A DNA stretch of 12,708 bases from Russula earlei (Eukaryota > Basidiomycota > Agaricomycetes > Russulales > Russulaceae), in assembly GCA_025769875.1 (NCBI GenBank), contig JAGFNK010001225.1, positions 1 to 12,708 on the forward strand, given 5' to 3'. Under the pieces are notes generated by a model that was not told where the DNA came from, ran no database searches, and saw only the letters and a list, made by a program, of their open reading frames with translations. Position 1 is the first letter of the stretch. Every line of letters begins with the position of its first letter. This document shows, one piece after another, positions 1 through 8,430 of the stretch. The position numbers were made by a program, and so were the translations under genes.

Positions 1-668
1 ATGCATTATCAGACTAACTCTAATAACTTAGAATGACTATATGGCAATACTAATGATACTGTATCACAGATATTAGGGTCAACTCTAAGGACTCCAATGG
101 AACCTTATAAGGGGCCTTATAGGAAACACTGTTTCCCTGTCAAACACAAGTCCCCAAATGACCAGCCCTAAACTAACTAACAGTAAATGAATCAGATGCC
201 TTGCACGTGTACTAGATAGTAAACATGTGGACACTAAAGGCCCTTACTCTCTCATTATGGACCTCTTACTCAGCAGCTTACTGAGCATGACTGAGCATGC
301 TCACTAAGCATCTCCCAACTCCTTACTCATCTATCATTGTGCTTGATAACAAGGTTATGACTTGTTCTCTACTTGGCAGTTCTTTTGTAGTATATAAGCT
401 CTCAATAAAGCAGCAGACAGTCTTCAGACTGTCCATTTGATTTGCAGCACTCCTTTACCAAGGGTACTCCTTTGTGACCACCCTATCTAGTACATCCTGG
501 CCCTCACTCTCTGTGATCATCTCTCACAGCCCATGCTGGTCCCCCTCTGGTACTTGCTACTTGTTTGGACTGTGCTCTTCACCAACTTCATCCTAGAGCT
601 CAGTTGACTTGTCTCTGAGCTTCTGTCTCCACTGTTGAACTGGAATTGTTCAACAGTGAGTTCTGACA
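1..668 (+). repeat. LTR A, 3' portion, plus orientation
   Basis: This is homologous, on the opposite strand, to LTR B at 2387-3347. The match runs from the AACTCTAATAAC block near base 17 to the shared end (GTTCAACAGTGAGT, then TTCTGACA at 661-668). The first 300 bases or so of the LTR lie outside the window. It has a TATA box (391-398), AATAAA (404-409) and a short hairpin (416-433). No primer-binding site follows at 669, so I read it as a solo LTR, although the internal region could have been deleted. CpG is almost absent (about one, near 206), so it is old. Confidence 0.85.
391..433 (+). promoter_or_regulatory. LTR A core promoter: TATA box, AATAAA and hairpin
   Basis: TATATAAG lies at 391-398 and AATAAA at 404-409. 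A hairpin follows with arms GACAGTCT (416-423) and AGACTGTC (426-433), then CCATTTG. The same order occurs in LTR B and LTR C. The hairpin sits 18-40 bases after the TATA box, where the transcript should start, so it may form the 5' end of the retroelement RNA. That role is inferred. Confidence 0.65.
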
Positions 669-951
669 CCAGAGCTGCACATACAAAATTTGCACAAACA
701 GGTGCACCCACACATTGGTGACACATGTGCTGCATTAATGACATGCTTGCAATACCCCACTTGGAAGGAGTGGAAGGAAGGGGCTAGAAATAGATTTTAC
801 ATATCAAATGTAAAGCCCACACATGAATGCAAATCACACCAAGAATAACTCATATTTGAAATAGACTCATATTAGTTTATTATGTCACTTACATCACACC
901 TATCATTCCTGTCATGCCCAGAAAATTCCTGAAATCCACATTCAAGTTTAA
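669..951 (+). mobile_element. Decayed 3' end of a second Harbinger element
   Basis: From about 785 to 951 this aligns in the same orientation with the right end of the Harbinger element at about 5055-5275. Shared blocks include TAGAAATA, CACATGAAT, CAAATCACACC/CAATCACAAC, AACTCATA, ACTCATATTAGTT and CCCAGAAAAT, then the TTCAAG-rich stretch. It lacks the last 25-30 bases of the TIR and runs straight into the left TIR of the next element at 952. Bases 669-785 match the transposase 3' end only weakly (ATTGGTGACACATGTG resembles ATTGCTGGTGACATGTG). This is a fossil of a related copy. Confidence 0.6.
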
Positions 952-1166
952 GGCCCCATTTACCAACCGAGAATTCTTGAATCTTGAACTTGAACTTGGT
1001 TTCAGTATTTTCCAGGGGTGACAGGAGTCACAGGCATGATGAATGATAACTTGATTAACTAAAACAAGTTTCTTTAATTATAATTTCTTTAATTATAATT
1101 TCTTTAATTATAATTATGAGCTCTTTCCCACCAGATTTGCAAATTCGCTTGTTGTGATTGCATATT
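952..1166 (+). repeat. Harbinger left terminal inverted repeat
   Basis: This is the inverted partner of 5093-5297. Shared blocks include GAGAATTCTTGAATCTTGAA, GGGTGACAGGAGTCACAGG, ATGAGCTCTTTCCCACCAG and TTGCAAATTCGCTTGTTG. The left copy carries three tandem copies of the 15-mer TTTCTTTAATTATAA (1069-1083, 1084-1098, 1099-1113) where the right copy has one, which explains the length difference. Confidence 0.9.
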
Positions 1167-1587
1167 TGTGTGTGTGAAGTTAGATGTCTGCATACTCGGA
1201 GTTGACTTGGGAGTCGGTACTTGGCTTTGTTCGGGACTTTCCCTCTGTCATCTTTTTCCATGTATGCGTGGCATGCATTTTTCTCTTGCCTTCTTTTTTA
1301 ATCCCCTCCTCCCTCCATACCTCCTTTGTTTGGTACCCCCATCATACATGCAGACCCGCTCAGCCTCTGATTCTTCTGTGGGAGAAAGTCAAGCAGATGG
1401 TAATGCCACATGGACAACTAAGGATGAAGTGGCCTTTTTAGATTTTCTTTTGGAGCATAGGGACAAAATGACCTCCAACTCTATGTTCAAGGACCACATC
1501 TTCAATGACGCAGCCTCTCAGATCAAGCCCCTTCGTGAGAAGGGTGGCGTCAAGACTGGGAGCACATGCAAAACAAAGTGGAACAGG

Positions 1588-1639
1588 GTGCTGTATTGTC
1601 CACTTCATCCCTTCCCTCAACGCTGATGCCGTCCAACAG
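1588..1639 (+). other. Intron 1 of the Myb-like gene
   Basis: 52 bases, GTGCTG...CAACAG, with a possible branch site GCTGATG near 1622. Unspliced, the frame runs to a stop at 1624-1626. Removing it joins KWNR to LKTG in the order expected for the domain. Confidence 0.75.
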
Positions 1640-1759
1640 TTGAAGACTGGATTCAGTATCATCTCCTTCCTCAAGCTACAGTCTGGGTTTCCCTGGGATG
1701 ATGAGAAAGGAGTGGATGTAGGGTTAGAAATGGAGGGGCAGTGGGCCGATTTAGTCAAG

Positions 1760-1802
1760 GTGTGTGTATAACTCCTGCATCTTTAACAACATCTGACCTT
1801 AG
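1760..1802 (+). other. Intron 2 of the Myb-like gene
   Basis: 43 bases, GTGTGT...CTTAG, with CTGAC near 1793 as a likely branch site. CAG at 1803-1805 is an alternative acceptor that removes one Gln and keeps the frame. The exon after it reads KKPSTKKYRNKGW, as expected downstream of WADLVK. Confidence 0.8.
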
Positions 1803-2001
1803 CAGAAAAAACCAAGCACCAAGAAGTACCGCAACAAGGGCTGGTCACATTGTGAGGCTATAGAGTCTCTCATTGGATCAAAATCCAAAGGCAAAAGTGC
1901 CTATTGGGGTACACAGCAAACACTTCATGCAGATTCAGATCCTCCATCCCAGTCACCTTCTTGTCTGTCCCCCAACTCATTCAGATCTCAATTTGATGGT
2001 G

Positions 2002-2057
2002 GTGCGTTTCTCATCAACTTCACTGTCAGATGCCTCTCCTCTCACCCTGCTTCTCAG
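2002..2057 (+). other. Intron 3 of the Myb-like gene
   Basis: 56 bases, donor GTGCGT and acceptor TTCTCAG. It moves the reading frame from the Ser-rich linker into the open frame starting QKHRSD. A donor at 1999 would change the protein by one residue only. Confidence 0.7.
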
Positions 2058-2386
2058 TTCAGAAGCATAGATCCGATCATGTCTCCGTAAGTGAAACATC
2101 AAGCAAAAGACAAAGGACCAACACTGTGGCATCTGCTGTCATTGGTATGTCAGCGGTCATGAACAGGGTCATTGAGTCCATTGACTCAACTGTGCAAGCT
2201 CTCAACAAGCCCAAGCCTGAGCCCACCCTTGAAGCCGCACCCTCACTTGATGAACAACTTGGGAATGTGTCTACAGGTGCTGTTGTACCTGTGCTTATGA
2301 TGGTTCCTGAGCATGCGCATCGGTTGCTGGCAGTCAAAACCCTTGCCACTGATATCAAGGATGATCACTGGCTGCCAATGGGCAAC

Positions 2387-3347
2387 TGTCAAGACTCACT
2401 GTTGAACTATCCAGTTCAAGAGTGAGGGATAAGCTCAAAGACAAGTTGATAGACGTCCAAGACGGCGTGGGCAAGAAGTAAAGTCCAGAGTAGTAACAAA
2501 TACCAGAGAGGCACTGTTACCGTGAGAGTAGAGCAATCACGCAGAGAGGAGGCCAGGATAGTCACAAGGGGACAGTCCTTAAAGGAGTATCCCAGGGATG
2601 GAGAGTGCTGTAAACAAATGGACAGTCTGAGGACTGTGCACTATTTTATTGAGCGCTTATATAGTACAAGGGAACTGCTAAATAGAGAACAAGTCATAAC
2701 CTTGTTATCAAGCACAATAGAACAATGAGTAAGAAGTCGGAGTGCGCTTACTGAGCATGCTCAGTCATGCTCAGTAATCTGCTGACTAAGAAGGCTTCTC
2801 CTGCTGAGTAAGAGCTTTCATTGTCCTCGTGTTTGCTGTTCTAGTGCACATGTGAGCATCTGATTCTTTTCTGTTAGTTAGTTTAGGGCCGGTCATTTGA
2901 GGACTTGTAGTTTGGTCAGGGAACAGCGTTAACTTATAAGGCCCTTATATAGTTCTATTAGGGTCCTTAGAGTCAACCCTAATACTCCTAATAAGGTCCT
3001 TAGTGTTGCCTTCTAGTTCGTTCTATAGTTATTAGAGTCGGTCTAATAACACATTGTAGGGTCTTTGATACTAGGTTAGTACCTATCGTAGAGCACCTAG
3101 AGTTGTCCTAAAGGGTCTCTAGGAGGGCCCTAATGCTGTCTTTTATTGTTAGAAGGGTTGCCATTAAGTGGGGCTTGCTGTATGTCGATTGTGCTGAGAA
3201 TTGCTCGTGCGACAATGTGCGCGTGATATTGTGGACACCTCTACTCACTCCTTTTGCTCGTGTGAACAGGGTGACACCATAGAGGCTGGGTTTCCTCCTA
3301 TAAGGAAGGGTCCTTCAAGGGCCCTCTCCGGAGAATGGTTCGTGACA
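2387..3347 (-). repeat. Solo LTR B inserted in the last Myb-like exon
   Basis: 961 bases. The plus strand starts TGTCAAGAC and ends GGTTCGTGACA, so the LTR reads TGTCACGAACC...GTCTTGACA on minus. It is flanked by a perfect 5-base duplication, GCAAC, at 2382-2386 and 3348-3352. Excising it with one GCAAC restores an open frame of another 47 codons (AAC then ATTGTCCCAGCA), which independently proves the boundaries. It is homologous to LTR A and, more distantly, LTR C. It holds about 22 CpG, far more than the other LTRs here, so it looks the youngest. There is no internal retroelement sequence. Confidence 0.95.
2621..2663 (-). promoter_or_regulatory. LTR B core promoter and hairpin
   Basis: On minus: TATATAAG (2656-2663), AATAAA (2645-2650), then a hairpin with arms ACAGTC and GACTGT (2622-2637) and CCATTTG. 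Same architecture as LTR A. Confidence 0.65.
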
Positions 3348-3496
3348 GCAACATTGTCCCAGCACTCAGCCTCCTCTCCAATGGCAATATTGTAGATGTT
3401 GATAGTTACCTCACACTTGGATTAGATAAGGATCCAGAATTGCGTGATCTTGCACATCAATACATATGTAATATGTTAGCACAAACCAAATTGTAA

Positions 3497-3671
3497 TTGT
3501 AATTTCAAATGTCATGTTGTCATGTGTTATGTGTATGTAAAATAAATTTGTCATTGATGGTATCATGCGGTCACAGGGTGGACTGAGTCCGTCTATGCTG
3601 ACTCAGTCTGCTTGGCGGCAAAGAAAAACTTTCAAAGTGTTGCGTTGTCCATCCCATCATTTCCCCCCCCA
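3497..3671 (+). other. Spacer between the two Harbinger genes
   Basis: AT-rich at first, with AATAAA at 3541-3546, about 45 bases after the Myb-like stop. The remainder, up to the transposase ATG, presumably holds the transposase promoter. I see no clear TATA box. Confidence 0.5.
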
Positions 3672-5058
3672 ATGCCCAATCAACAACTGGTAAAGAAGCG
3701 ATGCCAACAACTTGTGGTCCTCTTGCATATGTCGACTCTTGTCTTGCTTTGCTGTGAAGCATATATACAACTCCTCCAAGCCATCTGTCCTCATCATATT
3801 CCATATCACACATCAGCATTAACTGGGGCTGCATGAGTTCATGAACTACTCACTGGCCATCCAGAGCGCATTCAGAGCAAGCTTGGAGGACATAAACATG
3901 TCTTTGAGAATCTCCAGCAGACCATCCGAAACCTTGGTGTTGCCTCATTATGACATGTCCTAATTGAAGAACAAATCGCCATCTTCCTCTATACTGCTGT
4001 TACAGGGCTGTCATCAACTCATGTTGGAGAGTGTTTCCAGTGGTCACCCCGCACCATTTCAAAGTACATATCACTTGGGTTTCTTCACACTTGTTCTGAC
4101 AGGCAGTTAGGTATTTTAAAAAAATTCTTGGAGTTCTCTCAAGCCCCCCCTTCTATACCACATTTGTGCAGCTCCCTGACGCCAATTCGCCCCCTCACCC
4201 CTTTATCCGAAGTAACCCCAAGCTCTATCCATATCTCAAGAATGCCCTAGGCACTGTCAATGGCACACATATCAAGTGTTCTGCCACTGCTGACGAGCAT
4301 GACATGGCGAGGAACCGCAAAGGAGTAATCACACAGAACTGCCTTGTGGCATGTTCTTTTGACCTCTGCTTCACCTATCTTCTGACTGGTTGGGAGGGTT
4401 CCACTGCTGATGTGACACTCTTCCTTGACGCACGACTTTCTGATTTTTTTTATCCCAAGCGGAAAGTATTATCTTGGCGATGGAGGCTTTGCCTCATCAG
4501 ATGTACTTCTCACCCCTTATTGAGGCATGTGGTACTATCTTGCCAAATGGGGCTGCACAAACACAAGGTAATGTTTCTTGTCTCCTGAGTTTTCTCACTA
4601 ACATTTGTCCCAGGCCATGCACGTGTGAGGAGTTGTTCAATCTGTGTCATGCTCAAGCTCGCAATGTCATAGAATGCATCTTTGGAATCCTCAAGTGACG
4701 GTTCCAATTACTCAATCATCCCCTTAACTATAACATGTCAATTCAGGCATGCATCCCAGCTGCGCGTGCAGCACTGCACAATTTTATTCATGAGTATGAT
4801 CCTAGGGAGATTTCCGCCTTTGATGATGTGGCTGAGCTCCACATGGGCTCTCAAGATGAGGAGGCTGGTGAACTTGCTGAAGGCCCAGTGACACAGCATG
4901 AGAGGGAGTGAGCGAATTGCAGGCGAGACAGAATTGCTGGTGACATGTGGGAGCAATATGTGAGAATGAGAATTCGAAGGGCACATGTTGACTGGCATAG
5001 AATTTCATGTATGTACAAACTATGCCCTCCACATCGCCATCTGGCCAACATGATGTAG
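3672..5058 (+). pseudogene. Harbinger DDE transposase, decayed
   Basis: This is the nuclease that would cut and join the transposon ends (DDE superfamily endonuclease, DDE_Tnp_4-like), about 447 codons in the undamaged frame. ATG 3672 starts the reading and PYHTSALTGAA follows near residue 50. The middle has a helix-turn-helix-like stretch (WSPRTISKYI). The catalytic core comes next: the first acidic site reads VNGTHIK at 4256-4276, Asn (codon 4259-4261) where the family has Asp. The second is in GWEGSTADV and the third in NVIECIFG (about 4660-4690). In-frame TGA stops lie at 3834, 3951, 4521, 4696 and 4909. Frameshifts lie in the C7 run at 4144-4150 and near 4466. Most stops occupy conserved Arg positions, for example PYxG and LKxRF. 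The frame closes at TAG 5056. The gene cannot make an active enzyme. Confidence 0.85.
4568..4613 (+). other. Intron in the transposase gene
   Basis: 46 bases, GTAATG...CCCAG, with CTAAC near 4599 as branch site. Removing it joins TNTR to PCTCEELFNL, the expected order before the third catalytic motif. Confidence 0.8.
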
Positions 5059-5092
5059 AAATATTTTTTTTACAAATCATGTGTTACCTCAC

Positions 5093-5297
5093 ATGAATAT
5101 GCACACATGTGAATATGCAATCACAACAAGCGAATTTGCAAATCTGGTGGGAAAGAGCTCATAATTATAATTAAAGAAACTCGTATTAGTTAATCGAGTT
5201 ATCGTTCATCACACCTGTGACTCCTGTCACCCCCAGAAAATACCAAAATCCAAGTTCAAGTTCAAGATTCAAGAATTCTCAGTTGGTAAAAGGGGCC
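5093..5297 (-). repeat. Harbinger right terminal inverted repeat
   Basis: Inverted partner of 952-1166, ending GGTAAAAGGGGCC. It has one copy of the 15-mer that is tripled on the left. TTAA follows at 5298-5301. Confidence 0.9.
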
Positions 5298-5301
5298 TTA
5301 A

Positions 5302-5969
5302 TGTCTGCAATCAGTGTGAGTGAACTGCCTAAGATGGTGACATCATTGACATAGAGGATAATGATTATGGTTCCCCCCCATGTCTTGGTGATGATAAACC
5401 CCAGCATCTGAGTGTGTGCATGTGAAGCCAAGCCCAGTGAGAACTCTATGAAACTGCAAGTTCCATGCATGTGAGGCTTGTTTGAGGCCATAGAGAGCCT
5501 TCTTTAACTGACAGACTTTGTCTTTTTGGTCCAGAGTGATGAAACCTTGTGGTTGCTCCATGTAGATCTCTTTCTTCCAGTGTGCTATTAAGGAATGCCA
5601 ACTTGATGTCCATTTGATGTATCTCCCAATCTTCTAGCATGTGGCCAATGCTAGGAGCAGTCTCAAAGACTCAAATCTGGCAACTGGTGAGAAAGTTTCA
5701 TCATAATCAATCCCCTCCACTTGGGTGAACCCCTTTGCAACTAAATGCATGTGAAATCTACCATCAGATTTGTGTGCAAACACCCATTAAGATTGCATGG
5801 CCTTATGGCCTGGCTGGCAGATCTACAAGCTCCCAGGTACCATTCTTAGTGAGTGCATCAATTTCATATTGACATGCGGCTCTCCATTGATTGGCAGAGT
5901 CCAAGGACATCACTTCTCAAAACATAGCCAGAGTGATTGCCTCTGCCATTGCCTAATAATGCCAGTATG
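5302..5969 (-). pseudogene. Copia reverse transcriptase, N-terminal two-thirds, decayed
   Basis: This domain would copy the element RNA into DNA. Visible in order on minus: SANQWRAACQYEIDAL with [33 protein letters not shown] (5700s); QMDIKLAFLN with the first catalytic Asp (codon 5608-5610); EQPQGF; LKKALYGLKQASHAWN, a hallmark of copia; then LYVNDVTILGSS. The catalytic YVDD box reads YVND, its first Asp being Asn (5345-5347). TGA at 5917-5919 and several frameshifts (near 5800, 5640, 5560 and 5390) break the frame. The sequence ends at LIADIK against the Harbinger TTAA, so RNase H is missing. LTR C lies just upstream at 5975-6803. Confidence 0.85.
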
Positions 5970-5974
5970 CGATA

Positions 5975-6803
5975 TGTCAAGACACTGTACTGCTGATCAC
6001 TAAGGACTCAGGAGCAGGTGGGCAAGGGTCAGAACAGATGGTATGCAGTGTAGACTGGTGTTGAACAGGAGGACGAGCCAAATGATGAGGAGATACCAAA
6101 GGGGTACTGGTAGGTGTTGCAAGAGACAGAGGCAAAGGGTAGAGGCCAGTGTAGCAAGGGGCTTTAAACAAGGCAGTCATTGAAGAGTACCTTGAGGATG
6201 AGTGAAGACTTTAAACTGAGTGGTTGCAGGGGAGTACCCAGGAGGATGAGAGTATCACAAATGGACAGTCTGACGACTGCCATGCTTCATTGGGGCTTAT
6301 ATACTGTGTACAGGGTCGATTACAAAGAGCTGGAACTATTCTAGGCTCCTTGGTACCATCCAATAGGACTATAGGGGCATAAACTTGCTTGTGTCAGATT
6401 TCAGGCTTACTGAGCACATTACTGATCATTGTGGAGCAATGACATCTTTATGATGTCACTGTGGAGTGCTTAGTGAGCCCATGAGGTCATTGTGGAGTCG
6501 CTCAGTCAGCCATGATGTCATTGGAGCTAAATGACATCATATGAGTTATGCAATGAGTTACAGGAGTTCATGCCACTGTTTCAGGTCCCTGGTGGCTGAG
6601 TGGCCATGTGGCTGCCATGTGATGATTACCCGATTAGGAAATGGGTGCCTGGTCGTGTCATAGTGCCTTTGCAATAGTGATATCTTGCCCCATAGGGGGA
6701 GTAGCCCAAGAAATGGAAGTGTGTTGATGATGCAAAGTGATAGAGGTCTCTCTTGAGTGGAATAGGACAATATATGGCCAGGATCTGGCCTTGGTTCATA
6801 ACA
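5975..6803 (-). repeat. Solo LTR C inside copia pol
   Basis: 829 bases. The plus strand starts TGTCAAGAC and ends GGTTCATAACA. On minus it begins TGTTATGAACC, matching TGTCACGAACC of LTR B. Flanking 5-mers are CGATA (5970-5974) and CAATA (6804-6808), which differ by one CpG-to-CpA change. It shares the promoter-hairpin core and the GCTTACTGAGC motif (about 6406-6416) with LTRs A and B, but is otherwise diverged. About 6 CpG remain, so it is older than LTR B. Target copies bracket copia sequence on both sides. Confidence 0.85.
6264..6303 (-). promoter_or_regulatory. LTR C core promoter and hairpin
   Basis: On minus: TATATAAG (6296-6303), then CAATGAAG in place of CAATAAAG, then a hairpin with arms CAGTC and GACTG inside 6265-6279, and CCATTTG. 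It is the third instance of this arrangement in the window. Confidence 0.6.
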
Positions 6804-6808
6804 CAATA

Positions 6809-7870
6809 GGTGCCCCCTTGCATTTGCATTAGAAGTGAGAAATCTAGGATTAGGACATGGATTAGGCTGAAGATGCCTAGGTGAGGGTGGACGTGGTGGA
6901 CCAAAGGATGGTCCCAGCAATGCTGAGTGAGGCTGGCACAAGCAGACTTGGCGCACAGGCTGAGTGGGAGGGGTAAGGTAAAGTGAATTAGGTGTATTAG
7001 GATCTAGTGGGGTTTTCAGAGGTGCAGGACTAGGTCCACAGTCACCCAGTTCATGTGGAAGTGGGGCAGTGAATGAAACTGGTCCCATGAAGACCAGGGT
7101 TGTGCAGGAGGAGGAATGTCAGTAAGTTCTCCCCTAGCAGGCAGTATGTGCTCATTGAAAGTGACATCACGCAACAAGAATAGCTTTTGGGTGGATTGAT
7201 TCCAGAGTTGGTAACCCTTAGATCCAGACTTGTACCCAACAAAAATCATCTTGACCAATCTTGGATTGAGCTTCTTCCATTTATTAGCAGGCATGTGTAC
7301 ATACACCTTACATCCAAAGATGCGGAAATAGGAAACGTCCAGAATGTGTCCATCCATCCAGACTGAGTGAGGTGTGTTCCAATGGAGAACGCATGTAGGA
7401 GTGCGATTGGGAATGTGGACTGCTGCGTCAGTAGCAAGCTCCCAGAACCCTAGAGTAAGACTGGCACCATGTAGCATAGCACGCATCTTGTCTTCAAGGG
7501 TCCAGTTCCATCTCTCCACTATGCCATTCTGCTGTGGTGACCCTGGCATTGTCAATCTATGCTCAATTCCTTTTTGATCTAAGACTGATCTGAGGGCACC
7601 GGACAAGTACTCCCCTCCATGATCTGAGTGTTATGCTTTGATCTTATCATTGGTCTGATTTTCTGACCACGTGAGATACTTCTTAAATGCATCAGCACAC
7701 TGATCTTTAGTTTTGAGGAAGTACACTACCCCATAATGGGAGTAGTCATTGATAAACATTGCCCAATAAGTTATACCTCAGATAGACTGGGTCTGCATTG
7801 GACTGGCTAAGTCAGTATGCACAATCTATAGATGATGACCCAATTGCTTAGGTGAAGCCAGGAAAGGAAG
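6809..7870 (-). pseudogene. Copia integrase core and Pro-rich linker, decayed
   Basis: Integrase would insert the element cDNA into the genome. The catalytic triad is intact. The first Asp is in HTDLASP (7811-7813). The second is in SDHGGEY (7622-7624). The Glu is in NGIVERWN (7514-7516), 35 residues after the second Asp, giving DD35E. Downstream come FRIFGCKVYVHMP, VGYKSGSKGYQLWN and DVTFNEH, the usual copia C-terminal signature, then a Pro-rich linker (7088-6809). Stops occur before the first Asp, after MQTQSI and before HSDHGG, and a frameshift near 7080 separates the core from the linker. LTR C ends the segment. Confidence 0.88.
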
Positions 7871-8430
7871 TCACATCTGTTTGCTGAGTTCACACCTGGA
7901 GCAAGGTGACTGATTGTGATCCACTGAACTAAGTGAGATTCCCTTGACAGAATGAGTATATTTGATTAGCACATGTGAGGACATATGTCCTATGCGCTGA
8001 TGCCAGATGTTGAGTGATAGCACCCCCGCTTGCACGTGTAGGGCCAGAGATGAGAAGTCAATATAGAATAGGTTATTCTCCAGGTATCCTTGCACAACTT
8101 TCCAATCTTTGTAGTAGATTTGGCATCCTTTCTGAGTGAAAGTAATATGTCCCCCCTTTCAGAGCAACATGCTGACTGAGAAGTAATGCACATCATGCTT
8201 CTGGAACATGCATGACATTGGTGAGGGTTATGGAAACTTCCCAATTCCTCTAGACAGTAGGATGGACACAGATCTGGTCCCAATCTGCTTGATGGTTGCA
8301 TGACCTCTGAGGTTAACTGATCCACTGGCCGGAGCATAGGTGATGAAGTCAGTCCAGGAATGGACTGATGTGATGGGTAGCTCCTCAGTCAATCATCCAG
8401 CGCAATCTAATTCGCTGAGTAAAGGGAAAT
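7871..8430 (-). pseudogene. Copia protease and integrase zinc-binding region, decayed
   Basis: The aspartic protease active site is at about 8366-8400: WMID, then TGA (8385-8387), then GATHHISPFLD. A stop has replaced the Ser of the expected DSGATHH. The frame shifts by one base soon after and continues DFITYAPASG to about 8230. The pre-integrase domain follows with GYLENNLFYIDF and the HH-CC zinc-binding motif WHQRIGH...CSRC (8005-7892). The protease would cut the Gag-Pol polyprotein; the zinc domain is the integrase N-terminus. Neither can be made from this copy. Confidence 0.8.

Larger units (their letters stand above)
1348..3496 (+). pseudogene. Harbinger Myb/SANT-like DNA-binding protein, disrupted by solo LTR B
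   Basis: In PIF/Harbinger elements a second protein with a Myb/SANT-like trihelix domain binds DNA and helps the transposase act in the nucleus. My model has exons 1348-1587, 1640-1759, 1803-2001 and 2058-2386, resuming at 3353-3496 after LTR B and its second target copy. These total 1,032 bases, 343 residues plus a stop, with no internal stop or frameshift. The domain spans about residues 15-150: a Trp-rich start (TWTTKDEVAFLDFL), CKTKW, SGFPWDDEKGVDV, WADL and RNKGW. A Ser/Thr-rich linker follows, then a basic patch (SSKRQR) and a helical tail. Splicing restores the family pattern (CKTKWNR joined to LKTGF). ATG 1348 is the first ATG before the domain; a pyrimidine-rich leader precedes it. 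AATAAA at 3541-3546 may be its polyadenylation signal. Domain identity rests on motifs alone. Confidence 0.8.
952..5297 (+). mobile_element. PIF/Harbinger-type DNA transposon with nested solo LTR
   Basis: The element begins GGCCCC (952) and ends GGGGCC (5297), with TIRs of about 210 bases. It is flanked on both sides by TTAA (948-951 and 5298-5301). PIF/Harbinger elements normally duplicate a 3-base TWA target, and palindromic TTAA contains both TTA and TAA, so the exact duplication is ambiguous. It encodes the two proteins typical of the superfamily on the same strand: a Myb/SANT-like protein and a DDE transposase. Removing LTR B and one copy of its target duplication gives about 3.38 kb. 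The transposase is broken, so the copy is not autonomous. The flanks do not match each other: the left is a Harbinger fossil, the right is copia pol. Confidence 0.85.

Noticed and set aside
669..700. Primer-binding site after LTR A
   Set aside because: The bases after 668 (CCAGAGCTGC) do not match the 3' end or anticodon half of a tRNA that I recognise, and no gag follows.
517..744. Open minus-strand stretch of 75 codons
   Set aside because: It spans the end of LTR A and the adjoining Harbinger fossil, with no domain and no conserved counterpart in LTR B.
1168..1347. Possible N-terminal extension of the Myb-like protein upstream of ATG 1348
   Set aside because: The stretch opens with GTG, not ATG, is pyrimidine-rich like a fungal 5' leader, and overlaps the TIR edge. 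ATG 1348 lies just before the domain.
3201..3395. Open plus-strand stretch of 64 codons
   Set aside because: It crosses the LTR B insertion boundary, so it cannot be an ancestral gene.
4738..5080. Overlapping minus-strand open stretches near the transposase end
   Set aside because: They are antisense shadows of the transposase C-terminus and the right TIR region.
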